Assembly (NCBI GenBank): GCA_902794095.1 | Contig: CADBFZ010000004.1 | Coordinates: 62,001-126,000, forward strand | Length of the DNA: 64,000 nucleotides | Direction: 5' to 3' | Origin: an uncultured Lachnospiraceae bacterium | GTDB taxonomy: Bacteria > Bacillota > Clostridia > Lachnospirales > Lachnospiraceae | Shown here: positions 34,391 through 42,892 of the stretch, piece after piece | Numbering within the stretch: position 1 is the stretch's first letter | Layout of the letters: every line of letters begins with the position of its first letter | The notes under the pieces: generated by a model | Database searches by the model: none | What the model was told of the DNA's origin: nothing | Seen by the model: the letters and a program-made list of their open reading frames with translations, nothing else | Position numbers and translations under genes: made by a program

Positions 34391-35232
34391 GTTTCGGGCG
34401 TATGGTGGGGATCTATGTGATCTCCATTATGTGTTTGATAGGAATAACCGTGCTGATAACACTTATATCCGTCACTGCATGGATGAATTCGGATTCTTAT
34501 GTGGAGCCCGGCGAGATTGAAAGGGAAGTCGAAACTTGGGTTGCTCAGACCAAAGCTTCCGGAGAATTTGATATGTCTTCTTTTCCGGAGGATGCCGGAT
34601 GTATAATGACAGACGAAGAAGGAAATGAGGTGTATACCGCTCTTGACGGATCGGATGAAAAGAAATTCCGTAATTTCATAAAACAGTGCGAGAGCTACCC
34701 TGAATCCAAGGTTTTACAGGGTCAGGACGTATATCTCAAACTGACGATTGACGGTATCTCGGCTCATATTCACTATAATATGGGAGTGGGCAATGAATAC
34801 CTGATCCTTATGGGGGTTATTCTCCTTCTTATTCTGGAAGTTGCAGTGCCCACCGTTATTCTGATACATGTGGTAAAAAAGGCCGTTGGGAAAGCCGAGG
34901 AACACGCAGAAAAGCTTAAATCCCACGATCTGTCGGGAGAGGGCTTCAGAACCGGTATCAGGGAGATGGATGAGATTGCTCTTGCCATGGATGACCTGAA
35001 AAAGTCACTGTCCGAATCCCTTGAATCTAAGTGGAAGGATGAGCAGAAGACTAAAGCAGAGATGGCGCAGATCGCACATGATCTTAAAACTCCGCTTACC
35101 ATAATCCGCGGAAATGCAGACCTGCTCTTGGAAAGCACCGATAACGAAGATGACAGGGAGTCGCTTCAAAGCATTATAGAGAATGCAGAGAAAATAACAA
35201 GAAGCATACTTGAAATACTGGAGAAACAATAA
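34372..35232 (+). CDS. sensor histidine kinase lacking the ATPase domain
   Basis: 286 residues from ATG at 34372 (an in-frame ATG at 34354 is also possible). Helix 1 at about residues 10-35, an extracellular stretch of about 100 residues, helix 2 at about 145-165, then HAMP-like and HisKA regions with His236 in AHDLKTPLTIIRGNADLLLE. The protein ends about 50 residues after this histidine (ILEILEKQ), so the HATPase_c domain with N, G1 and G2 boxes is absent. No continuation is found in any frame before the next gene. Confidence 0.85.
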   Translation: MEKRGISFGRMVGIYVISIMCLIGITVLITLISVTAWMNSDSYVEPGEIEREVETWVAQTKASGEFDMSSFPEDAGCIMTDEEGNEVYTALDGSDEKKFRNFIKQCESYPESKVLQGQDVYLKLTIDGISAHIHYNMGVGNEYLILMGVILLLILEVAVPTVILIHVVKKAVGKAEEHAEKLKSHDLSGEGFRTGIREMDEIALAMDDLKKSLSESLESKWKDEQKTKAEMAQIAHDLKTPLTIIRGNADLLLESTDNEDDRESLQSIIENAEKITRSILEILEKQ

Positions 35233-35320
35233 ACTCTTAAACAAATCTTAAAGCACTACCGCATAGAATATTAAACTTTACTGTGTCACAATGACTACAG
35301 TGATCACAACCGGAGGGAAA

Positions 35321-36052
35321 ATGACAGGACATATGAAAGACAATGCCAAAGAAACCGTACTCGTATGTGATGATGAGAAGGATATCGCAAATTCGATAAG
35401 CCTGTTTCTCAAATCCGAAGGATACGACGTCAAAACGGCATCAAACGGAAAAGAAGCCATAGAAATCCTTGAAAGTGATGAGATTCATCTTGTTTTGTTA
35501 GATATCATGATGCCTGTTATGGACGGAGTTACCGCACTTTCGAAAATTCGCGAATTCAGTAACGTTCCTGTCATTATGCTCACTGCAAAGAGTGAGGACA
35601 CAGATAAGATTTTAGGACTTAACCTGGGTGCGGATGATTATGTTACTAAGCCTTTCAATCCCGTTGAACTCATGGCCAGAGTTCGCTCAGGTCTTCGCAG
35701 ATATATGCAACTCGGTGGAAATACAGCAGCCGGCGCCGGCGAAGAAGAGCTTGTCTGCGGAGGAATCAGAGTTATCGACCGCACGAAAGAAGTATGGCTT
35801 GACGGGGAGCCTGTGCGCCTTACCCGTACCGAATACGATATTCTCAAGTTTTTGATGGAGAATCCCGGAAATGTATACTCACCAGCTGAAATCTACAAGC
35901 AGGTTTGGAAGGACAATTGTATGGGAACCGAGAGTATCGTTGCGGTTCATATAAGACATTTACGTGAAAAGATTGAGATTGAACCTTCAGATCCCAGATA
36001 CCTGAAGATGATCTGGGGAAGGGGATACTATATTGATAAGGCCAACGCCTGA
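35321..36052 (+). CDS. OmpR-family response regulator
   Basis: 243 residues from ATG at 35321, just after CGGAGGG; an in-frame ATG at 35291 has no site. Receiver with CDDEKD, Asp61 (LLDIMMPVMDG), Thr in MLTAKSED and Lys in VTKPFNP. The output domain has HIRHLREKIE and MIWGRGYYI. It is paired with the large kinase that follows after 14 bases. Confidence 0.93.
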   Translation: MTGHMKDNAKETVLVCDDEKDIANSISLFLKSEGYDVKTASNGKEAIEILESDEIHLVLLDIMMPVMDGVTALSKIREFSNVPVIMLTAKSEDTDKILGLNLGADDYVTKPFNPVELMARVRSGLRRYMQLGGNTAAGAGEEELVCGGIRVIDRTKEVWLDGEPVRLTRTEYDILKFLMENPGNVYSPAEIYKQVWKDNCMGTESIVAVHIRHLREKIEIEPSDPRYLKMIWGRGYYIDKANA

Positions 36053-36066
36053 ATGAGAGGATGAGA

Positions 36067-38208
36067 ATGGCAAAAAAGGATGAAGAGAAAAAAGACGACG
36101 GTAAAAAGGGGCGTCGTAAACCGGGAGCCATATTCTGGCTCATAATGACAATCATCACCGGCGCGATAGCAATGCTGTCCATCGGTGCAGTGGTTGGACT
36201 TGCACAGTACGGAATGTATGACAATGACGATACTTTCCGCAAGAATGTAAATGACAGACTTTTAAAAAATTACGCGGTATACGCGCTGTCAGATTATGAA
36301 GATGATTTCAATCTGGACAGACTTCAGAATACCAACTTCAAGTATGCCGTATATTCAACCAATGATCCCTCAAGCGTAAATCTTGAGAGAGAATCATCAT
36401 ATATTGTTTGCACACTTCCCAGGGATGTTCTCAAAGGAGATAAAGCCGATCTGTTTAAATACAGTGCTACCCTCGGACAGTACTCTTATTTTCAATATGA
36501 TATAGAGACCCTCCCGGGAAGTTATGCATATGTAACCAATTATGCTTCCTATAATGACAGCAATATTGTATTGGAAGAACATACCATTTCCGGATTCATA
36601 TATGCATGGAATACGGATTGTGCTTATGCGGTTACGTATGACGGATTTTACTTCCCCGTTACATTATCGATGGATATGTCCGGAATGTTCGCGGTATACA
36701 GAGGACAGGACTTCGACCTCTACAATGACTCTTATACCGATTGGTCAGAAGATATCAAAGAACTTTGCAACATGTTCATTTACTCCGATAACGGAGATTG
36801 CATTGACATAGTTCCTGAAGATATCAAAGTTTGCAAGGCTGATGAACTTTCGAATTATGTATCGGGAGCCAAGAGTAATTTTGAATCCTGGAAGATTGAT
36901 TTCGAAAACTGGGTTATTTCAACGGAAAAGATTGCCGATGAAATAGCCACCGGAAAAGATTGCTACCTGCTCGCATGCGTAGCCGATCCACTCAATATGG
37001 AGTCAAACGATCTGTTTACCAGAGCAGATCCCTGGATCAACAGAGCATGCCAGCTTAAATATCTTCCCATTGTTTCCGGAGTGATTTTCGGAATCCTCAC
37101 ACTTATCTGCCTTGGATATTTCCTGATCCGCTTCTTTGCTTTCCTAAAAAAGAGCTGGAAATTCCTGTCATATCAGTGGAGAGAAAATGTCGGACTGTTG
37201 TGGCGCGCAATTTTAGTCTGCATCGTGTGCACGGGAGCCGAGTTTCTGGTTCTTGTCTTAGCCTACAATGAAGCGGAGGAACTCATTGTAATCGGATGGG
37301 TGATCCAGACACTTGTACTGATTCCCGTATTTATAATCGCTGTGCTTCAGCTTAATAAGATCGTAAAGGGAACACAGAGACTTGCTAACGGAGAGTTACA
37401 TACTCCTGTTGATACCAAGAATATGTTCTATGACTTTAAGAAGATCGGTGACGGTATCAATTCTTCAAGCGTAGGACTGGAGAAGGCTCTTGAAGGCCGT
37501 ATGAAGAGCGAGAGGTTCAAAACGGAACTGATCTCAAATGTCTCTCATGATATCAAGACTCCTCTTACTTCGATAATAAGCTACGTAGAACTTCTCAAGG
37601 AGCAGCCGGAAGATGAACCTGCAAACCGTGAATATCTCGGAACACTTGAAAGACAGGCCATCAAGCTTAAGAAACTTCTTGAAGACCTTATCGAAGCTTC
37701 CAAGGCACAGACCGGAAACCTTAAAGCAGAGCTTACACCTTGTAATGTAAATATGGTTCTTCACCAGGTAATCGGTGAGTATGAAGAAAGACTTGCCGCT
37801 CAGGAACTCATCCTCAAGATACATGTTCCCGAAGAGCCGATAAATATAATGGCGGATACCAAGCATCTTCAAAGAGTACTTGATAATCTCCTTGTAAATG
37901 CTGCCAAGTATTCCCAGCCCGGCACGAGAGTATATATCAATCTGACCGGCGGAACCGATAATGCGGCAATTGAGATCAAAAACACCTCACGTGAACCGCT
38001 TAACCTGACAAGCGATGAACTGCTTGAAAGATTCACAAGAGGTGATTCATCCAGAGGATCTGAAGGAAACGGCCTCGGCCTTTCAATCGCCCAGAGCCTC
38101 ATGGAACTTATGAACGGCAAGTTAAATCTTGTTGTAGACGGCGATCTTTTCAAAGTGATCCTACTCTTCCCCAGAGTTACGGATATACCGGAGAACAATA
38201 ACCCCTGA
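36067..38208 (+). CDS. sensor histidine kinase with a large extracellular domain
   Basis: 713 residues from ATG at 36067, six bases after GAGAGG. A lysine-rich start, helix 1 (about residues 20-45), an extracellular domain of about 290 residues, then two or three helices near 335-435, a HAMP-like linker (IVKGTQRLANGELHTPVDT) and HisKA with His494 (SNVSHDIKTPLTSI). The ATPase domain is complete, with LDNLLVNAAKYS and GNGLGLSIAQSLM. It is intact, unlike the neighbouring kinase, and could in principle phosphorylate either regulator. Confidence 0.93.
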   Translation: MAKKDEEKKDDGKKGRRKPGAIFWLIMTIITGAIAMLSIGAVVGLAQYGMYDNDDTFRKNVNDRLLKNYAVYALSDYEDDFNLDRLQNTNFKYAVYSTNDPSSVNLERESSYIVCTLPRDVLKGDKADLFKYSATLGQYSYFQYDIETLPGSYAYVTNYASYNDSNIVLEEHTISGFIYAWNTDCAYAVTYDGFYFPVTLSMDMSGMFAVYRGQDFDLYNDSYTDWSEDIKELCNMFIYSDNGDCIDIVPEDIKVCKADELSNYVSGAKSNFESWKIDFENWVISTEKIADEIATGKDCYLLACVADPLNMESNDLFTRADPWINRACQLKYLPIVSGVIFGILTLICLGYFLIRFFAFLKKSWKFLSYQWRENVGLLWRAILVCIVCTGAEFLVLVLAYNEAEELIVIGWVIQTLVLIPVFIIAVLQLNKIVKGTQRLANGELHTPVDTKNMFYDFKKIGDGINSSSVGLEKALEGRMKSERFKTELISNVSHDIKTPLTSIISYVELLKEQPEDEPANREYLGTLERQAIKLKKLLEDLIEASKAQTGNLKAELTPCNVNMVLHQVIGEYEERLAAQELILKIHVPEEPINIMADTKHLQRVLDNLLVNAAKYSQPGTRVYINLTGGTDNAAIEIKNTSREPLNLTSDELLERFTRGDSSRGSEGNGLGLSIAQSLMELMNGKLNLVVDGDLFKVILLFPRVTDIPENNNP

Positions 38209-38228
38209 TCCGGTAGACTAAGCCTAGG

Positions 38229-38254
38229 AACGCCCCGGAATACCCCGGGGCGTT
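38229..38254 (+). terminator. GC-rich hairpin after the kinase gene
   Basis: AACGCCCCGG (38229-38238) pairs with CCGGGGCGTT (38245-38254). Only a short T-rich tail follows, so termination may be partial. Confidence 0.7.
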
Positions 38255-38265
38255 TCGCTTGTTTA

Positions 38266-38294
38266 TTGTGCGGGAGCCTTCCGCGTATTATAAT
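38266..38294 (+). promoter_or_regulatory. promoter of the xylanase-esterase gene
   Basis: TTGTGC (38266-38271) and a perfect TATAAT (38289-38294) with a 17-base spacer, giving a leader of about 33 nt. Confidence 0.6.
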
Positions 38295-38333
38295 ATTCGA
38301 TAGGGTTTCCAATAATTAAATGGGGTATACAAT

Positions 38334-40403
38334 ATGAATCTAAAAACAGCATTTGAGCCGTATTTTAAGATCGGCGCAGCTATTTCTAACTATAATCTTC
38401 ACGTTCCCGCTCATATGAAGCTTCTTACTTCGCAGTTTAACAGCTTCACCTGCGAAAATGATATGAAGCCGATGTATTATCTTGATAAGGATACCAATAA
38501 AAGCGATCCGGATAAGTATAATCTGTGTCCTGCCTTGAAGTTTGATAAAGCAGTTCCTTATCTTGAATTTGCCAAGGCAAACGGAATCGCAATGCGCGGA
38601 CATACGCTTGTATGGCATAATCAGACTCCCAAGTGGTTTTTCCATGAAAAATACAACGAGAATTTCCCACTGACAGACCGCAAGACTCTTCTTGCAAGGC
38701 TTGAGAATTACATTCACGGCGTGCTTGATTATGTACAGACCAATTACCCCGGCATCATCTATGCATGGGATGTGGTTAATGAAGCGGTGGATGAAGGGGA
38801 TTTTAGAAAATCACTCTGGACCAAGATCGTCGGAAATGATTTTGTCATCAAGGCATTTGAATATGCCCGAAAATATGCTACTCCGGAAGTATCTCTTTTC
38901 TACAATGATTATGAAACCGCACAGGAATGGAAGAGGGATTTCATCATTGAAAACATCTTAAAGCCTCTTATCGATAAGGGACTTGTTGACGGCATGGGAA
39001 TGCAGTCACACCTTTTGATGGATCATCCGGATGTGGAGAATTACCGCACCGCCCTTGAAATGTACGGTGCTCTCGGATTGCAGATTCACGTAACCGAGCT
39101 TGATATGCATAATGCGGATCCTTCAGAAGAATCAATGAAGGCGCTCGCCGACAGATATGCTGAGTTTTTCAAAGTATATGTTGATGCTAAAAAGAGCGGC
39201 AAAGCAAATATCACAAGCGTAACATTCTGGAATCTTCTTGATGAGAACAGCTGGCTTTCCGGCTTTAGAAGAGAGACAAGTTATCCGCTTCTTTTCTGGA
39301 AAAAGAGTGAGGCAAAGCAGGCATATTACTCAGTGCTTGAAGTAGTTCTTCCCAAAGAAGAGATTGATAAGTGGGAGCCTGACTACCCCGATTCCGAATA
39401 CGAACCTGTAGGACTTCCTGCAAGAACCATGAATACTTTCCGTGAAAACATCTGGGCTGAGGGCGAGTATACATACGAGGCATCATACGGATTTATTCCC
39501 AATATCATAGCTTATCTTCATAACGATGATGAAAAGCGCGATTGCATGCTGATCGTTCCCGGCGGCGGATACTGCATGGTGGTATCACATGAAGCGGAAC
39601 TTCCGGCAATGGAATTCTACAACAGGGGAATGAATGTATTTGTCCTTACTTATACCACTGATATCACCATGTCCGTTCCTCTCAAGAAGCAGCCTCTTAA
39701 CGATATCTCAAGAGCTGTCAGATTTATCAGGAAGAGAGCGGGCGAGTATAACATAGACGGAAAGAAATTCTTCGTATGCGGATTCTCTGCGGGTGCTCAT
39801 GTATGCGGAAGCCTTGCGGTTCACTATGCGGATGTTAAGGATGTAAATCCCGAATACGATAAGATCTCCAATAAGCCTGACGGAGTTATCCTCTCTTATC
39901 CTGTTATCACCACCGGTGAATTTACACATGCGGATTCTATTAGAGCACTTCTCGGAAATGATCCTTCCGCAGATGAACTTGAGTACTTCTCACTTGAAAA
40001 ACAGGTTGATGATAAAACTGTTCCGTGCTTTATCTGGCAGACCGCAGAAGACGGACTTGTTCCCGTTGAAAACAGCTACCTGATGGCGGAAGCACTCCGT
40101 AAGAATAAAGTTCCTTTTGCACATTACGTATTCCCTAAGGGAGATCACGGATTGTCGATAGCAAATGATGATCACTTCAAAGGATGGTCCGGCGGATGGG
40201 AATACACAATGGAACAGGTCTTCCGCGCGGTCGGTGCCGTAAGAGAAGGCAAGGGCATTAACGTATCCGATAAGAGAAAAGAAGAACTCATCGCACAGTT
40301 TGCACCCGGCAATGAATGGGAACCGCAGGGAATCGATATGAGCCTGCAGGAAGATGTCGGACTCTGGAGCGATCTTGCGTGGGCTTGGATCAAGAGAATG
40401 TAA
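38334..40403 (+). CDS. cytoplasmic GH10 xylanase fused to a carbohydrate esterase
   Basis: 689 residues. Residues 1-340 form a GH10 domain: the acid/base Glu150 in WDVVNEAVDEG, the nucleophile Glu255 in HVTELDMH, and RGHTLVWHNQTPKWF. Residues 360-689 form an alpha/beta hydrolase with an oxyanion region PGGGYCM, Ser485 (GFSAGAHV), Asp573 (EDGLVPV) and His605 (GDHGLS), as in acetylxylan esterases. No signal peptide, sorting motif or carbohydrate-binding module, so it should act on imported xylo-oligosaccharides, removing esters and cutting the chain in one protein. Similar enzymes are known from rumen Butyrivibrio. Confidence 0.92.
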   Translation: MNLKTAFEPYFKIGAAISNYNLHVPAHMKLLTSQFNSFTCENDMKPMYYLDKDTNKSDPDKYNLCPALKFDKAVPYLEFAKANGIAMRGHTLVWHNQTPKWFFHEKYNENFPLTDRKTLLARLENYIHGVLDYVQTNYPGIIYAWDVVNEAVDEGDFRKSLWTKIVGNDFVIKAFEYARKYATPEVSLFYNDYETAQEWKRDFIIENILKPLIDKGLVDGMGMQSHLLMDHPDVENYRTALEMYGALGLQIHVTELDMHNADPSEESMKALADRYAEFFKVYVDAKKSGKANITSVTFWNLLDENSWLSGFRRETSYPLLFWKKSEAKQAYYSVLEVVLPKEEIDKWEPDYPDSEYEPVGLPARTMNTFRENIWAEGEYTYEASYGFIPNIIAYLHNDDEKRDCMLIVPGGGYCMVVSHEAELPAMEFYNRGMNVFVLTYTTDITMSVPLKKQPLNDISRAVRFIRKRAGEYNIDGKKFFVCGFSAGAHVCGSLAVHYADVKDVNPEYDKISNKPDGVILSYPVITTGEFTHADSIRALLGNDPSADELEYFSLEKQVDDKTVPCFIWQTAEDGLVPVENSYLMAEALRKNKVPFAHYVFPKGDHGLSIANDDHFKGWSGGWEYTMEQVFRAVGAVREGKGINVSDKRKEELIAQFAPGNEWEPQGIDMSLQEDVGLWSDLAWAWIKRM

Positions 40404-40424
40404 TATAAGCAGATTGTTGTCAGG

Positions 40425-40454
40425 AAGCGTGATGCGTCATGCATCACGCTTTTT
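40425..40454 (+). terminator. terminator after the xylanase-esterase gene
   Basis: AAGCGTGATGC pairs with GCATCACGCTT around a 5-nt loop, followed by T. Confidence 0.9.
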
Positions 40455-40510
40455 ATGTAAGTTATATTAAGATATAGTGCATCTTGTTTCGAAATTGTTT
40501 TCAAAATAAT

Positions 40511-40541
40511 CTTATCTGTTATTATCGATTTAACAGATAAG
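40511..40541 (+). promoter_or_regulatory. perfect 10-bp dyad before the LytTR gene
   Basis: CTTATCTGTT (40511-40520) and AACAGATAAG (40532-40541) are exact inverted repeats with 11 bases between. The right arm directly abuts the AAAGGAGG site. As DNA it is a possible operator; as RNA it would form a stem next to the ribosome site. Confidence 0.55.
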
Positions 40542-40556
40542 AAAGGAGGCGTATAT

Positions 40557-41006
40557 ATGAAGTTCCGATTATCGGTTTCGGATGAAAACTTTGAATCGGT
40601 CAAAGAATTCCTTTTCGGACGCGGAATAGAGATCGGCGACGATGGCGAATATGTTATCTCCGAAGCCCTCGGACATGCGGATTTTATCGCTGTCCGAAAT
40701 GACAAAAAAGAACGCATGCGTCTTAAGACGGACGAAGTCATATATATCGAAGCATTCGGTAAGGATATAGAAATCCACACCGAAGAAGGAACTTTCAGTT
40801 CACAGGACAGGATGTATCAATTGGAATCACAGCTGGATCCGAAAGAATTCATCCGAGTCAGCAAATCAGTCATCATCTCGAGAAAACATGTAAAGAAGAT
40901 AAGGCCTTCTCTTTCCATGAAATATATTCTCACTATGACAGGCGGAGATATGGTAGATGTAACAAGAAGTTATTATTCTGATTTTCGAAGATTTTTCAAT
41001 ATATAA
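40557..41006 (+). CDS. LytTR-family DNA-binding protein
   Basis: 149 residues. No receiver domain. The C-terminal half holds the LytTR fold: VIYIEAFGKDIEIHTEEG, QLDPKEFIRVSKSVIISRKH and the final DVTRSYYSDFRRFF. Stand-alone LytTR regulators often sit next to a membrane protein that controls them, and the next gene fits that layout, though it is not the common DUF3021 partner. AAAGGAGG precedes the ATG. The dyad upstream suggests autoregulation. Confidence 0.88.
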   Translation: MKFRLSVSDENFESVKEFLFGRGIEIGDDGEYVISEALGHADFIAVRNDKKERMRLKTDEVIYIEAFGKDIEIHTEEGTFSSQDRMYQLESQLDPKEFIRVSKSVIISRKHVKKIRPSLSMKYILTMTGGDMVDVTRSYYSDFRRFFNI

Positions 41007-41017
41007 GGAGGCCGCAT

Positions 41018-42016
41018 ATGACATCATTTATTTTTATAATATTAATTCTGCTTGCCCTGGCAGCAGTTATCATATTGGTAAGTATCCTCTTATACAATAG
41101 GCATCTTGATAAAGTAACGAGGGGTGAAGTTCATGATACTCACTCGACGATACCTGAACCCAGGACAGCCGCAGGTGTCAGTTATAAGGCAGTGCTGATG
41201 ATAATCCTTATCATGACATTTATCGGAGTCAGCACGGTAAGCGGAATTGTCGGTACTTTGCAGGGCGAGATGAATAATCTTGAAAGCGATATGTCTATAT
41301 TGCAGAATCAGCTTTATCAGATTCAGGAGACAATCGATAAGAATTCATCGCGTATCGAATACTTTACATACAATATGGGTGATCTGAATCCGAACGATAA
41401 CACCGTTGTAGTGGGTGCGGAAGTGTTGCTTAAAGAGTATGCTGATGAAACCGCTGTTCAGCTTATAGTGGGAGATGACGTATATGAACTTTCGGATAAA
41501 GGAAACGGATTGTTCTGCGCAGACATTTCGCGAAGCCTGTTTGATGACGGATATGAATCAAAACTGATCATCAAAGAGCCGGGAAGAAACTATACGGAAA
41601 TTGTGGATTTCCCCGCCTGCCTTGTCTATGAATATCTCCCGATGCCTTCCTATGAATGCTCATTTTCATTAAATGAGAAGATCGGAAGAACACATGTGGA
41701 TGGTGAATACAAACCTGTCATATATAATGTTGAAGACGTTGAATCCGTAACAGTTACATATATTACGGACGGCAAAGAAATCGAAACACTTGATGTGACT
41801 CAGGAAACCTTAAACGGCATGACGATACAGGTGGATATGGATATTCCTGCAGGCGGAGATTTTACGTTCAGGATCGAAGTGATGACAAAGTCCGGCTTCA
41901 GAATCGCAGAGCAGACTCTTATGGTATACAGCAATCCTGATTATTCTGATGACTATGAGTATTCAAGGGTATATGATAATAACGGAAACCTGCTTTGGGA
42001 GGATGATTTTAAATGA
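41018..42016 (+). CDS. two-helix membrane protein with coiled coil and extracellular beta region, unknown
   Basis: 332 residues. Helix 1 at about residues 3-28, helix 2 at about 57-80, then a coiled-coil-like segment (LQGEMNNLESDMSILQNQLY) and a beta-rich C-terminal region of about 220 residues likely outside the cell. No family recognised. It follows the LytTR gene by 11 bases with AAGGAGG, and its end overlaps pgeF by 4 bases, so it may sense an envelope state and signal to the LytTR protein. That is inference from gene order. Confidence 0.75.
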   Translation: MTSFIFIILILLALAAVIILVSILLYNRHLDKVTRGEVHDTHSTIPEPRTAAGVSYKAVLMIILIMTFIGVSTVSGIVGTLQGEMNNLESDMSILQNQLYQIQETIDKNSSRIEYFTYNMGDLNPNDNTVVVGAEVLLKEYADETAVQLIVGDDVYELSDKGNGLFCADISRSLFDDGYESKLIIKEPGRNYTEIVDFPACLVYEYLPMPSYECSFSLNEKIGRTHVDGEYKPVIYNVEDVESVTVTYITDGKEIETLDVTQETLNGMTIQVDMDIPAGGDFTFRIEVMTKSGFRIAEQTLMVYSNPDYSDDYEYSRVYDNNGNLLWEDDFK

Positions 42017-42867
42017 CCGTTATGAAGAAGAGAAAAGGCCCTGAAACTACACGGGTTATAACCGAGAATAATATTCCCAGAATCAGTTATCTGTCTCTGG
42101 AACAATATCCCTGGCTTATAAACGCCTTCTCTACAAGAGAAGGCGGGGTGAGCACGGGAATGTATTCGAGTATGAATCTTGCCTTCACAAGAGGAGACGA
42201 TCCGGAGAAAGTAAGTGAAAACTACAGACTCTTCGGTGAGAGTATCGGAGTAAGCCGTGAGCAGATGGTCTTTTCCGACCAGCAGCATACGACAAATGTC
42301 ATGGAAGTTAATTCCTCACATGGCGGAATGGGAATAATCCGTGAAAGGAATTTTGCAGATATCGACGGAATCATGACAAATGAACCCGGTGTATGTCTTG
42401 TTACTTCATATGCGGATTGTGTTCCTCTGTATTTCGTAGATTCGGTTAACCGTGCGATTGCACTTTCGCATTCCGGATGGAGAGGGACGATAGGAAATAT
42501 CTGTCAAAAGACAGTCGATGAGATGAAGAGGTTATACGGAAGCAAACCCGAAGATATCATTACAGCGATCGGCCCCTCCATTTGCGCAGACTGTTATGAA
42601 GTAGGAGGCGATGTTGCCGATGTCTTTATAGAAAGCTACGGCAAGGATGCGGATACCGTCGTGCTACCGCATAACGGAAATGTACCGGGCAAGTATCAGC
42701 TCGATCTTACTCGCGCAAATGTCATAAATATGGAGAAAGCAGGAATCCTTCCCGAGCATATCTCCGTACCCGATCTGTGCACCTGTTGTAATGGTGATGT
42801 GCTTCACTCACACAGAGCATCACACGGCCAAAGAGGTGGACTTTGCGCATTCCTGATGATCAAATGA
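42013..42867 (+). CDS. pgeF: peptidoglycan editing factor PgeF (laccase-domain family)
   Basis: 284 residues. The metal/active-site residues of the family are visible: His in SDQQHTTNV, Cys in SYADCVPLYFVD and His in ALSHSGWRGT. FSTREGGVSTG near the start and the C-terminal CNGDVLHSHRAS are conserved. In E. coli this protein (YfiH) corrects misplaced residues in peptidoglycan precursors; adenosine phosphorylase activity is also reported in the family. Overlap with the upstream membrane gene suggests an envelope context. Confidence 0.9.
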   Translation: MTVMKKRKGPETTRVITENNIPRISYLSLEQYPWLINAFSTREGGVSTGMYSSMNLAFTRGDDPEKVSENYRLFGESIGVSREQMVFSDQQHTTNVMEVNSSHGGMGIIRERNFADIDGIMTNEPGVCLVTSYADCVPLYFVDSVNRAIALSHSGWRGTIGNICQKTVDEMKRLYGSKPEDIITAIGPSICADCYEVGGDVADVFIESYGKDADTVVLPHNGNVPGKYQLDLTRANVINMEKAGILPEHISVPDLCTCCNGDVLHSHRASHGQRGGLCAFLMIK

Positions 42868-42892
42868 TAAAATGGGGACGGTTCTGATTTTC

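Noticed and set aside
42868-42892. Terminator between pgeF and the minus-strand kinase
   Set aside because: No stable stem with a T-tract is visible in this 25-base gap.
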